Assembly (NCBI GenBank): GCA_964400165.1
Contig: CAYNSX010000019.1
Coordinates: 1-43,078 of the forward strand
DNA from: CAYNSX01 sp964400165
Lineage (GTDB): Bacteria > Armatimonadota > Hebobacteria > CAYNSX01
DNA: 43,078 bases
Direction: 5' to 3'
Below the pieces are notes generated by a model. It saw only the letters and a list, made by a program, of their open reading frames with translations, was not told the DNA's origin and searched no databases. Shown here in pieces: positions 31,115 through 39,851 of the stretch. Made by a program: the position numbers and the translations under genes. Every line of letters starts with the position of its first letter. Within the stretch, counting starts at the first letter, position 1.

Positions 31115-34100
31115 CTACTTCACGGTGATGGTGCCGCTGCGTTCGGTCACATTCAGGCGCACGCCGTTGAGCGTATGCAGGACCGTGCGCGACAAACGGA
31201 CCTGTGTGCTGCGCCAGATGCGCGGCGAACCGACGATGTCGAAGGTCACCTCGATCAGCGCGCCGTCCCCGCTGGTCTGCGCGGTGCCGGCGAAGGCGAT
31301 GCGCAGGCGCGTGCCTTCGACCCGCACCGAGCGGATGAAGTTGGCGCCGAGGGCGCCGGCGTTGATGCGCGGGTTGGCCAGGACGCGGCCCTCGTATTCG
31401 AGCACCAATTGCCCGGCGACAATTGACGCCGTCGTGCTCAAGCGGACGGGCACTTTGACGCTGCGCGCGCTCGGGTCGATCGCCAGCGAGGAGACACTGA
31501 CCGTCGCCAGGCCGGCGGGCGCGGTGGAGCAGATGACCGGCGTCAGGCCCGCGGAGCGTTGCAGGCTCAATTGGGCGTCGAAGGCCTCGAGGAGGCCGTT
31601 GCAGTCGCTGTCGGCGAGGGCGTTGTAAAGACTCTGGTTGACGAGTTGCAGCGTCAGGATGGCATCGCGCGCTTGGATGACGCCGTCGCCGTTGGAGTCG
31701 CCGGCGGGCGCGAAGGTGCGGAACGGCGTCACTTCGGACGGCGCGCCTTCGACGCCGCCCTTGCGCGGGATGACGGTCCAGGTGAAGTCACCGAAGTTGT
31801 GTAGCAGACCGAAGGGCGGCGTCAGTTCCGTGCCGGCGGTGAAGCGATCGACCACGATGGTATTCGTGCAATCGCGGGCGACTACATGGTAGTCGGTGGC
31901 ACAGGGAACCGCCGACCACTGGAAGGACGGCGTGCACGACGGGACGCTGCCGTGCGGCGAGAGCGTTTGCGATACCCGCAAGGAGAGCGTCAAACCGTTG
32001 CTGACGCAGTTGTTATCCTCGCTGGACTCCGCCAGGTCATCGTCGGCGTCGGCGCAAGCAGTGACGGTCGCGTCGCCGAGGTCGAGGCAGCCCATCGTGG
32101 CAGCGGCAATCTGCGTATTTGAGGCGCCGCCGGCCAGTGGCGGCACAGTAACTTGCACCAGGGTGCCGGTATACGCGCCTTGCGCCAGCGTGATGCGGGT
32201 GATGGACTCCGACGAGGCGGACTCCGAGCCGGTATTCTTCGTCGTCACGCGCGCGCGGAACGGCCGGCCGAGCGTCCCGCCCTCCAAGATCGTAAATTCC
32301 GTAATCTCGTAGTCCCCCGGCGCGGCGATCAGGGAGGCCACGCACGGAGCCGAGAACGCGCTCATCGCGCCGAGCGCATCTTCGGCGCGGACGGTGACAT
32401 TGAAGTTTCCCACGTTGTTGAATTGGTGAGACAAACTCAACGAAACTCCCGACGCGACAAAGCCGGTCGTCTCGGCCAGCGAGCCGTCGTCCCACATGAA
32501 GGTGAAGCGGACATCATCGCCTTCGGGATCGGTGCTCATGACCTCGAACGTGAAGGTGCTGCCGGCGATGCCGAGTTGAGGACAGTCATTGAGAAAGGCG
32601 GGCACATCCGGCGGGTCGTTCGCAATGTTCACCAGGCACATCGTCGCGGTGCTGCGCAGCGTGTCGGTGTTCTCCGCGACGGCGCTGATCTGGAAGGAGC
32701 CGCGCGAGCTGTACGAGTGTGTCAGCACGCCGTCGACGCCAGAGCCGACGAACCCGGTGCATTCCTCGAGGCTGCCGTCATCCCAGTCCACGCAATAGCG
32801 GACATCGAGAGCGTTCGGGTCGGTGCTGTTGAAGGTGAAGGACAGCACTTCATCGAGGTCGCCGGTGCGTGGACAGGGCGGGCTGATCGTGGGCGGTGTC
32901 GGGTTGGGCGGCGGCGGCGCGACATTGACCTGGCACCCGGTCGCGCTGCTGCGCGCCGCGTCGGAGTTCTCGGTCACCGCGGACAGCTGGAAGACGCCCT
33001 CGGTGACGTAGGTGTGCGAGAGCAATTGCCCGACGCCCGACGGGCCGAAGTCGGAACACTCCTCGGGATCCCCGTCGCCCCAATCCACGCAGTAGCGGAC
33101 ATTGAGATTGTTGGGGTCCGTGCCGGTGAAGGTGAAGTCGAGCGACACACCGGCCTCCCCGTCCCGCGGACAGGGCGGGTCGATGGTGGGCGCGTTGGGG
33201 GGCTGCGCAGTCTGCCCCAGGGTGATGTCAAAGGTCCCGCTGCCCGACACCCATTTCACGACGACATAGAAAGTCCCGCTGGCGCCCGGGGTGATACTGA
33301 TCGACTCGTCGGCGCCCAGTCCGGCCGTGGCGCTGCGAGCGGCGAGGACCGGGTCGCCCACCGAAGCGCCGCTGACGGTCGCGGAGTCGGTGAACGAGTC
33401 GTTGTAAATGAAGAGATCGAAATCGCCGCCGCCGGGCACGGTGAGGATGAACTGCCGCTGCTCGCCGCCGGTCAGGGCGATGTTCCGCGCCCAGGCCTTG
33501 CGATCAAACGGGTTCGGCCCCAGCGTCGCGGATGCCATGTCGCCCGGATTCGCGGAGTCGAGGACGGCCTCAATCGCCGCTTCGATGTTCATCCGGCCCC
33601 AGCCCTCGCTGCGGTCTTTGCCGGCGGGGGTGGCGTCAATCGGCTGGCCGCTGGCGGCGCCGCGGTTGAGCGCCGGGTTCGGCGCGGCTTCGGCGGGCTT
33701 GTTGGTTTCGGTCGCCGTCATTCCGAGGAACATCTTGACGCGCAGCGCATTGATGCGGGCTTGGGCCCCTGTCCAAACCCAGGGCGTACCGGAATCTTCA
33801 ATGGCCTGCGAGAGGAGGATCGCGGCGCCGGCTACAATGGGACTCGAGAACGAAGTGCCGGCGAAGAAATTGTAAGCGTAGTCATTGGCGAATCGGTCCG
33901 GCACATTGCCGAGTTCGTCCACGTCGTTGCTGTCCACGCCGGCAACAAATCGCCCGATGCCCTGGGTGCCGATGGGGATATCGCTGCCGCCGGGCGCCAG
34001 GAGATCCGGCTTCGACTGGCCGGCAATGCCGGCGGTGCTGTAACTGGTCACAGCATCGATTTCACTGATTGCGCCGACGGCGATGGAGGCCGACGCGGAG

Positions 34101-35563
34101 CCGGGGCTGCCGACGGTCGGTCCGGCGCTCCGCTCATTTCCAGCGGCGGCGACCACAACGACGCCGTTGGCGACCAAGTTGTTGACCGCCGTATCGGTAA
34201 AGGTGTCGACGAACCCGATGCCGCCAAATGTGAACCCCCAACTGTTGTTCATCGCGACAATGCCGAGCGTCGCGCGCTGGGCGCTGACAAAGGTGAAGCC
34301 CTCGAGGTCGTCGCCGCTCCCGCCGCCGCTGTCATCGAAAAGGCGCACACCGACCAGATCGACCTGTGGCGCCATGCCCTGATTGAAGGGCTGTGCGTCG
34401 CCCAGGGAGGTCACCGGCGTGAAGACTTGGATACTGTAGAGCGAAGTGTCATCTGCGATCGAACTGAAGGCCCCGGCGGCGAAGTCTGTATTTGTCAGTC
34501 CCGGCGGTATGGAAGTGTTCAGGACGAGCGGCTGCGCTGCATTCATATTGGCCATGATTGAGGCAGTCACCACCCAGAACCCCGCGTCGGGGTCAAAGGC
34601 GAACAGCGCCAGTTCCACCGTGCCCCCCCCGCCGGTATTCGCCCAGCGCAGGCGGAGCGTGATGGACGCATTTCCCCCAAATCCGGTCGTGTCGACGGGG
34701 AAGAAACTGAGAAAAGTGAACAGCGAGTCTCCGGTGAACGGGTTGCTGTCGCTGATGTTGATGTGGCCGGTGCCGGCGGCAATGGTGCCGCCGACGGAGC
34801 CATTCCCCGCCGCGTCGCCGGTGACATGGGTGCCGTGGCCGACGAAGTCGCGCGGCGCCGCGGCATTGGCGGGCGTGGTATCCAGCCAGCCGGTGATGCG
34901 CGTGACATTCGGGCCGATGTCGGGATGGGAGTCATCCATCCCGGTGTCCATCACCGCCAAGGCGCGGTCGGTGCGCCCAAGGAAGCCCCGGGTGTTCCAG
35001 ACCTGGCGGACGCGTGTCTGGCGCGTCGCGTAGAACATATGCGTCCGCGGCACGGGGGTCTCGCCGACCCAGGTGATGCCGGGCAGGACGGCAAAGAGGC
35101 CGGCGAGATCGCGGACCTGTCCGTTCGGCAGCGGCCAGCCGATGCGGACAGCGAACAGCAAGTCGTACTCCATGTTGCCCATCGACCACACGATTCGCGC
35201 GCCGGCGGCCTGGAGCGCGGCCAGTTCCCAGACTTGCGGGCGGTGGTTGAGACCGACGACCAAATCGGCGTACGGGATGCCGGTGTCGCTGGTGACGGGC
35301 TGGAGGGTGCGGGCCGTCCCGGCGGCGATGCGGTGTTCGAGGAGGTCGTGGACGCGGTTGCCGTTGAGGTCCTGGTCTGGGACGCGGCGGACGATGCGGC
35401 GGTCGTCGAGCGTGGCGACGGCCGATGTATCACGCGGTTGCCTCGGCAAACTCGGGCCGGCAGCGGTGGCGCCGACGAGCGGCTGCGCAAAGACGACAAA
35501 CAGGGCGCCGGCAGTGAGCGTCACCAGCCAGGCGCGTCCCTTCAGGCCGAGCCATCGCCGCAT
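31115..35563 (-). CDS. Giant subtilase with PKD, CARDB, dockerin-like and cohesin-like modules
   Basis: A 1482-residue secreted serine protease. Signal peptide (AWLVTLTAGALFVVFAQPLV), a propeptide-like region, then an S8 domain with D206 (VMDTGMDDSHPDI), H243 (GHGTHVTG) and S571 (GTSFSSP), carrying a large insert between His and Ser (about 260-430). Next come a PPC-type domain (about 690-785), three PKD-like modules (starting about 790, 890 and 980; the first two carry YCVDWGDG/YCVDWDDG), a CARDB module (about 1085-1190), a further beta module, a type I dockerin-like pair of Ca-binding repeats (GDSNGDGVIQARD and SDCNGLLEAFD, about 1290-1340) and a final cohesin-like domain (about 1350-1480: VKVPVRLSTTASIVAGQLVL.. 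GALIEVTFDIVG). ATG 35563 has GGAGGAGGAG six bases upstream. Confidence 0.93.
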   Translation of the reverse strand: MRRWLGLKGRAWLVTLTAGALFVVFAQPLVGATAAGPSLPRQPRDTSAVATLDDRRIVRRVPDQDLNGNRVHDLLEHRIAAGTARTLQPVTSDTGIPYADLVVGLNHRPQVWELAALQAAGARIVWSMGNMEYDLLFAVRIGWPLPNGQVRDLAGLFAVLPGITWVGETPVPRTHMFYATRQTRVRQVWNTRGFLGRTDRALAVMDTGMDDSHPDIGPNVTRITGWLDTTPANAAAPRDFVGHGTHVTGDAAGNGSVGGTIAAGTGHINISDSNPFTGDSLFTFLSFFPVDTTGFGGNASITLRLRWANTGGGGTVELALFAFDPDAGFWVVTASIMANMNAAQPLVLNTSIPPGLTNTDFAAGAFSSIADDTSLYSIQVFTPVTSLGDAQPFNQGMAPQVDLVGVRLFDDSGGGSGDDLEGFTFVSAQRATLGIVAMNNSWGFTFGGIGFVDTFTDTAVNNLVANGVVVVAAAGNERSAGPTVGSPGSASASIAVGAISEIDAVTSYSTAGIAGQSKPDLLAPGGSDIPIGTQGIGRFVAGVDSNDVDELGNVPDRFANDYAYNFFAGTSFSSPIVAGAAILLSQAIEDSGTPWVWTGAQARINALRVKMFLGMTATETNKPAEAAPNPALNRGAASGQPIDATPAGKDRSEGWGRMNIEAAIEAVLDSANPGDMASATLGPNPFDRKAWARNIALTGGEQRQFILTVPGGGDFDLFIYNDSFTDSATVSGASVGDPVLAARSATAGLGADESISITPGASGTFYVVVKWVSGSGTFDITLGQTAQPPNAPTIDPPCPRDGEAGVSLDFTFTGTDPNNLNVRYCVDWGDGDPEECSDFGPSGVGQLLSHTYVTEGVFQLSAVTENSDAARSSATGCQVNVAPPPPNPTPPTISPPCPRTGDLDEVLSFTFNSTDPNALDVRYCVDWDDGSLEECTGFVGSGVDGVLTHSYSSRGSFQISAVAENTDTLRSTATMCLVNIANDPPDVPAFLNDCPQLGIAGSTFTFEVMSTDPEGDDVRFTFMWDDGSLAETTGFVASGVSLSLSHQFNNVGNFNVTVRAEDALGAMSAFSAPCVASLIAAPGDYEITEFTILEGGTLGRPFRARVTTKNTGSESASSESITRITLAQGAYTGTLVQVTVPPLAGGASNTQIAAATMGCLDLGDATVTACADADDDLAESSEDNNCVSNGLTLSLRVSQTLSPHGSVPSCTPSFQWSAVPCATDYHVVARDCTNTIVVDRFTAGTELTPPFGLLHNFGDFTWTVIPRKGGVEGAPSEVTPFRTFAPAGDSNGDGVIQARDAILTLQLVNQSLYNALADSDCNGLLEAFDAQLSLQRSAGLTPVICSTAPAGLATVSVSSLAIDPSARSVKVPVRLSTTASIVAGQLVLEYEGRVLANPRINAGALGANFIRSVRVEGTRLRIAFAGTAQTSGDGALIEVTFDIVGSPRIWRSTQVRLSRTVLHTLNGVRLNVTERSGTITVK

Positions 35564-35643
35564 CGGTGCTCCTCCTCCGTCAGTGGTGCTCCGCGAACGG
35601 CAGATTTTCGCCGCCGCGGCCCGCGTTCCCTGCTCCCGCCGGC

Positions 35644-36942
35644 CTAGCGGACGGCCCGCCAGGCGCCGAACAAGTCCTTTGCCAGCCCGAGCAGCCCCCG
35701 CTCCCGCCGCAGACGCTTGATGATGAGGTCCTGCTTTTGGCGCTTGGAAGCGCCGTCGACAGTGGTCAGTTCCCGCGCCGAGTCGTTGAGCAATCGCGGG
35801 TAGAGCGTCAGGAATTGCCGGTTGCGCCGGAAAAAGTCCGGCCCGCTCTTGTATTTCTCCAAATCCTTGATGGCGAAACTTTGCCACAGCCGCCGCCGGT
35901 AGGCAGCGAGCGATTCGGCGCTGAAGTCCTTGCGCTCGACGGCCTCGACCGCGGTCTCGGCGGCGAGCCGGGCGGACTCAATGGCGAGGTTGGACCCCTC
36001 GCGGTGGAAGACATTCACCAGCGCCGCCGAGTCGCCGACGACCATCACGCCGGCGCCGTGAACATTCTGGACTTCCTTGAAGCCGCCCTCGGGGATGCTG
36101 TGCGCGGAGTATTCGGAGAGTTCGCCGTCTTCGAGCAGCGGCACGACCGCCGGATGCGCCTTCATCTCTTCGAGCAGATCGTTCGGGTTCTGGTTGGTGG
36201 CGACCAGGTCGGCGAGGACGGCGCCGAAGCCGATGGAAAGCGAATCGGTGTTGGTGTAAATGAAGCCGTAGCCCAGCGTGCCTTTGCTGAACTCGCCGAG
36301 GAGTTCGATGGTGGCGCCGTAGGGCGCACGGACATTGAAGCGGTCTTCGATGACGGACGCCGGCAGCGTGACGACTTCCTTCACGGCCAGCGCCAGCCGA
36401 TCCATCGTCAGGTTGGCGCGGCGCAGGCCGGCCTTCTCGGCGAGGATAGAGGTGACGCCTTCCGCAAGGATGGTGATCTTGGCGGGCAAGTCGCCTTCGG
36501 ACGAGTCAGCGGTTTTGACGCCGGCGACGCGCGGGCCGTCCCAGAGCAGATCGTGCGCGGTGGTCTGATTGGCGAGGACGACGCCGGCCTCTTCGGCCTT
36601 CTGCGCATACCAGCGGTCGAACTTGGCACGCAGGACGGACCAGGCGTTGGGCGGCTCGTTGGCCGCCTCGTGGCGGTGACCGGCGCTGACCAGGCCGTCC
36701 TTCGTCGTAATCCACACCCGCTGCTCGACGATCTGGCGTTCCAGCGGCGCCTCGTCCCAGAATTTGGGCAGGATGGTATCGAGCGGGTGGCGGTAGAGGA
36801 TGCCGCCCTGGACATTCTTCGAGCCCGGATACTGCCCGCGCTCGAGCAGGGCGACTTGCAGGCCCTTGCGCGCGCAGGCGATGGCGGCGGTAGTGCCTGC
36901 GAGCCCCGCCCCGACCACGACGACATCGAACTGGTCAGACAT
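35644..36942 (-). CDS. fixC: FixC-type electron-transfer flavoprotein:quinone oxidoreductase
   Basis: A 432-residue FAD enzyme of the FixC/ETF-QO family passing electrons from an electron-transfer flavoprotein to the quinone pool. The N-terminal dinucleotide fold is VVVGAGLAGTTAAIACARKG; the second FAD motif is GAGVMVVGDSAALVN followed by GSNLAIESARLAAE; the substrate-side segment is GYGFIYTNTDSLSIGFGAVL. The C-terminal 4Fe-4S part of mitochondrial ETF-QO is missing, as in FixC, where FixX supplies it. No fixA, fixB or fixX is visible in the window. Neighbouring CoA-transferase and liv genes fit electron input from acyl-CoA or amino-acid oxidation. Confidence 0.92.
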   Translation of the reverse strand: MSDQFDVVVVGAGLAGTTAAIACARKGLQVALLERGQYPGSKNVQGGILYRHPLDTILPKFWDEAPLERQIVEQRVWITTKDGLVSAGHRHEAANEPPNAWSVLRAKFDRWYAQKAEEAGVVLANQTTAHDLLWDGPRVAGVKTADSSEGDLPAKITILAEGVTSILAEKAGLRRANLTMDRLALAVKEVVTLPASVIEDRFNVRAPYGATIELLGEFSKGTLGYGFIYTNTDSLSIGFGAVLADLVATNQNPNDLLEEMKAHPAVVPLLEDGELSEYSAHSIPEGGFKEVQNVHGAGVMVVGDSAALVNVFHREGSNLAIESARLAAETAVEAVERKDFSAESLAAYRRRLWQSFAIKDLEKYKSGPDFFRRNRQFLTLYPRLLNDSARELTTVDGASKRQKQDLIIKRLRRERGLLGLAKDLFGAWRAVR

Positions 36943-36976
36943 TGTGGGGCATCATAGCAGGGACGGTTTCACCAAA

Positions 36977-37085
36977 GGCCCCTCTCCATTTGATGGAGAG
37001 GGGTCGCCGAAGGCGGGGCGAGGCGGTTCGTTGATTTCTCTCACCCCCGGTTCCCGTACCCCTCTCCCAAAATGGGAGAGGGGAC
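36977..37085. repeat. Pair of palindromic hairpins between fixC and the CoA-transferase
   Basis: CCCCTCTCCAT-ttg-ATGGAGAGGGG, CGCC-gaa-GGCG, and CCCCTCTCCC-aaaat-GGGAGAGGGG. They fill the gap 36943-37115 together with unremarkable sequence. Confidence 0.85.
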
Positions 37086-37115
37086 TGCAATCCACCTTTG
37101 TCTCACAGCTGACAC

Positions 37116-37895
37116 TCATCCTCCACCCAAGAAGATGCCGTCCGGGTCGAGTTCGTCGCGCAAGAGGCGCAGGTCTTCGGCGTTGGGCGGCTGGGTCTCG
37201 GCGGCGGTCGGCGCGACGGCGAGCGTCCACTGCACATTCTCCTTCACCTGGTCGAGCGTGACGCCCGGGTGATAGGTCTCGAGGAAGATGCGCTTGGAGT
37301 TCGAGTCGAAGCGATAGACGCCCAAGTTCGTAATCACCGCGTCGGGGCCGCCGCGCGGCAGGCCGGCGGCTTCGCGCGCGCCGGGGCCGGCGAGGAAGCC
37401 GGGCGTGGTGATGTAGTCCACCTTCTCGACGAACTTGCGCTTGTCTTGCCCCATCATAACGACCGTGCGGTGGGCGAGCGAGCCGATGTCGTTGCCGCCG
37501 CCGGAGCCGGGCAGGCGCACCTTCGCCGCGTAATACTCGCCGATGACGGACGAGTTCAGATTGCCGAACGGATCGATTTGCGCGGCGCCGAGGAACCCGA
37601 CCGAGACCCGCCCGCGCTGCAAGAGTAGCCCGAACACCTCGAGCAGCCCCGCAACCATCGCCGAATCCGGCACAAGGCAGCCGTCGCCGATCGACCAGGG
37701 CGTGCGCTTGGGGCGGGCGTCGACGACGCCCGACTCGTACACCAGCACCGCGTCGGGCGCGTGCGTGCGCTTGGCGAGCATCGAGCCGAGCATCGGCAGG
37801 CCGGTGCCGACAAAGACGACATCGTCGTTGCGGATTTCCCGCGCCGCGCAGACGGCCATCAGTTCTTGCAGCGAGAATTTTTCGCTAGTAGCCAT
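37116..37895 (-). CDS. CoA-transferase subunit B (IpdB/GctB-like)
   Basis: A 259-residue beta subunit of a family I CoA-transferase-like enzyme. VYESGVVDARP carries the E-S-G motif that supplies the family's active-site glutamate; SVGFLGAAQIDPFGNLNSSVIG and LPGSGGGNDIGSLAHRTVV are characteristic of IpdB/GctB. The relatives either move CoA between dicarboxylic acids or, as in steroid degradation (IpdAB), open a ring of a CoA thioester. The substrate cannot be decided from sequence. It overlaps the A-subunit gene by 11 bases, so the pair is coupled. Confidence 0.9.
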   Translation of the reverse strand: MATSEKFSLQELMAVCAAREIRNDDVVFVGTGLPMLGSMLAKRTHAPDAVLVYESGVVDARPKRTPWSIGDGCLVPDSAMVAGLLEVFGLLLQRGRVSVGFLGAAQIDPFGNLNSSVIGEYYAAKVRLPGSGGGNDIGSLAHRTVVMMGQDKRKFVEKVDYITTPGFLAGPGAREAAGLPRGGPDAVITNLGVYRFDSNSKRIFLETYHPGVTLDQVKENVQWTLAVAPTAAETQPPNAEDLRLLRDELDPDGIFLGGG

Positions 37896-38817
37896 AGTTC
37901 ACCGGATCGGAGAACATCGGCTTGGCGCGCAATGCGTCGAGGCGGTCCTGGCCGAGTTTCTTCAAGTAGCCCTCGTGGCTGCCGGGGCCGAAGACCCAGT
38001 CTTGCAGGTATTGCTCGAAGCCCTCGCGGGTGCGCGTCACCTCGGCATACATGCGCCGGAACGGGCGGTCGAAATCGTAGTAGCCCTGGCACTGATACGG
38101 GTGCGCGCCGAACGGCGTCTCGACGACAGCGGTCACCATCATCGCCGGCAGGATGGTGCGGTTGGGGTCGCGGCGGATGATGTCCTCGTCCACGATTTCC
38201 TCGACTTCAGCGACGACGACCTTCGCCGCGCCGCAGCCCCACTGGTCTTCCGCCCACTGCCCCCAAATCTGCACATTGCCCTGGGCGTCGGCGCGTTGCG
38301 CGTGGACGAAGGCGACATCCACCTGGCAGGCGGGGAGCAGCATCACTTTCTCATCGGTGAACGGGCAGTCAATGACGGCGGCTTTCTTCTCGAGCAGCGG
38401 GTTGTACCTCACCAGGTCGGAGCCGAGGTGCGATTTGATGGGCATAAACGGCAGGCCGAGCGCGGCGGCCATAAACCGCATCGTCATCCCGAAGTTGGAA
38501 TACTCCTCGATTTTGATCGGCTGCGGGATGCCCTGCTCGAAGGCGCGGCGGTAATTGTGCGAGAGGCCGAGCGCCTCGAGGCCGAAGTACGAGCCCTCCA
38601 GCTTCGGCGCACAGCCGGCGCCGACGATGAGATCGGCATCTTCCGTCCAGCCGGCGAGCAGGAAGGTGAGGTCGCGCTTCTTCTGGCGCACCACTTCATT
38701 CAGCAGGGCGAACGGCTTGCGCAGGCCGATGCCGCCGGAGCGAAGGCGGATGCCGTCTTTCACGAAAGTCGAAACGGCTTCAGACAGCCCCATCACTTTG
38801 CTGGAGACTTTGCGCAC
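37885..38817 (-). CDS. CoA-transferase subunit A (IpdA/GctA-like)
   Basis: A 310-residue alpha subunit partnering the gene downstream. Conserved segments: VMGLSEAVSTFVKDGIRLRSGGIGLRKPF, LIVGAGCAPKLEGSYFGLEALG, PFMPIKSHLGSDL and DVAFVHAQRADAQGNVQIWG. The latter is the usual H-x-Q-x-A-D-x-x-G-N core. The start may be GTG 38817 or ATG 38793 (MGLSEAVSTF); GGAGG lies 17 bases before the GTG. Behind its start a repeat-rich spacer separates it from the membrane-protein gene. Confidence 0.9.
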   Translation of the reverse strand: MRKVSSKVMGLSEAVSTFVKDGIRLRSGGIGLRKPFALLNEVVRQKKRDLTFLLAGWTEDADLIVGAGCAPKLEGSYFGLEALGLSHNYRRAFEQGIPQPIKIEEYSNFGMTMRFMAAALGLPFMPIKSHLGSDLVRYNPLLEKKAAVIDCPFTDEKVMLLPACQVDVAFVHAQRADAQGNVQIWGQWAEDQWGCGAAKVVVAEVEEIVDEDIIRRDPNRTILPAMMVTAVVETPFGAHPYQCQGYYDFDRPFRRMYAEVTRTREGFEQYLQDWVFGPGSHEGYLKKLGQDRLDALRAKPMFSDPVNYGY

Positions 38818-38895
38818 CTGGTGGATGGTCGAACCCTCCGGGGAGTGCCGGAAAGAGGTTCGACTGATGGAGGCGATTACCTCCGCATGGGGAGC

Positions 38896-39008
38896 GCCCG
38901 GCCCTGAACGGCCGGGCTCATGTGAGCGACCGACCAGTTCGCGGCGGGCTTAAGCCCGCCACTCGCGCTATTTCTCGCCGTCATCAGCACGGGGGTTCAG
39001 CCCCGTGC
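38896..39008. repeat. Cluster of three REP-like palindromes
   Basis: GCCCGGCC-ctgaac-GGCCGGGC (38896-38917), the loop-free palindrome GGCGGGCTTAAGCCCGCC (38943-38960), and GCACGGGG-gttcag-CCCCGTGC (38987-39008). Spacing is about 25 bases each time. The first and third share a six-base loop with a TGAAC/TTCAG type centre. They differ from the C/T-rich family elsewhere in the window and look like REP elements. No gene is seen in 38818-39223. Confidence 0.85.
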
Positions 39009-39073
39009 GAAGTCGCTCCGGCTTCCGAAACCTGCAAGCATCCACAAGCCCACGGAAAGAGGCGCGCGAGAAG

Positions 39074-39216
39074 AACCCCTCCCCCATCCCCTCCCCGATT
39101 TCGGAGAGGGGAGTTCGTGGAGAACCTCACCCCCAACCCTTCCCCGTGCACAAGGAGGAAGGACGCGAACAACTGCAACCCCTCCCCCATCCCCTCCCCG
39201 ATTTCGGAGAGGGGAG
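39074..39216. repeat. Direct repeat of a 40-bp hairpin unit (period 103)
   Basis: AACCCCTCCCCCATCCCCTC and the following bases through GGAGAGGGGAG occur identically at 39074-39113 and 39177-39216. Each has the CCCCTCCCCGA-ttt-CGGAGAGGGG hairpin. Between them lies a CCTCACCCCC..CCTTCC..GGAAGG stretch. Confidence 0.85.
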
Positions 39217-39223
39217 AGGTCGA

Positions 39224-39778
39224 CTACTCCGACAGCGCCTTCTGGCCGAGGAGCAAGATGACGACGGTGGCGCCGGCGATGGCCGGGACGCCCCAGTCGA
39301 AGAGCCACGGCGTCAGATAGCGGACCAGCACATCCGGCGGCGCCGGCCACGGCTTCTGCGCCTGGTCCATCGCATACCAGCCGAGCAGCGACCCGAGACT
39401 GACGACGAGCATGACCAGTGCGGCCCAGCGCTCCAACTGGAAAAGGTTCCAGACCGTCCACCACAGGAACAGGCCGATGGCGCCGGCGGCAATCACGACC
39501 CCGCCGCCGGTGAGCGCGGCATTGACATCAATGTTGCCCTCGCCCCATTTGTTGATCGCATCCTGGATGAACAGGTAGGCGACGAGTGTCACCGCCACAA
39601 GCCAAACCAGCGCCGTCAGCCGGACGAAGAAGGCCGACGCGCCGATGTACCAACTCCATCGCGCTCTGCGTGCCACTTTGCCTTGCTTGCGCTGTTCGCG
39701 TCGCTCCTTCGTCAGGACATTGCGTTCCAGGTCCTTGACCGCATGCACCAACGACTCCGGACGATTCTTGTCCGCCAT
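39224..39778 (-). CDS. Four-helix membrane protein of unknown function
   Basis: A 184-residue protein, family not recognised. A charged cytoplasmic N-terminus (LVHAVKDLERNVLTKERREQRKQ) precedes membrane segments LTALVWLVAVTLVAYLFI, VVIAAGAIGLFLWWTVWNLF, LVMLVVSLGSLLGWYAM and VPAIAGATVVILLLG. The N-terminal stretch could form an amphipathic or coiled-coil helix. The stop lies eight bases inside the flank of a hairpin repeat. ATG 39778 begins MADKNRPES. The gap to the epimerase gene (39779-39851) holds nothing clear. Confidence 0.7.
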   Translation of the reverse strand: MADKNRPESLVHAVKDLERNVLTKERREQRKQGKVARRARWSWYIGASAFFVRLTALVWLVAVTLVAYLFIQDAINKWGEGNIDVNAALTGGGVVIAAGAIGLFLWWTVWNLFQLERWAALVMLVVSLGSLLGWYAMDQAQKPWPAPPDVLVRYLTPWLFDWGVPAIAGATVVILLLGQKALSE

Positions 39779-39851
39779 GCCCGCGTCCCCTCCTGGCCCC
39801 CCGGTTGGCCGGGGGAGTCCCCGGATAAGTGTACCGCACTATGAGGATGTC

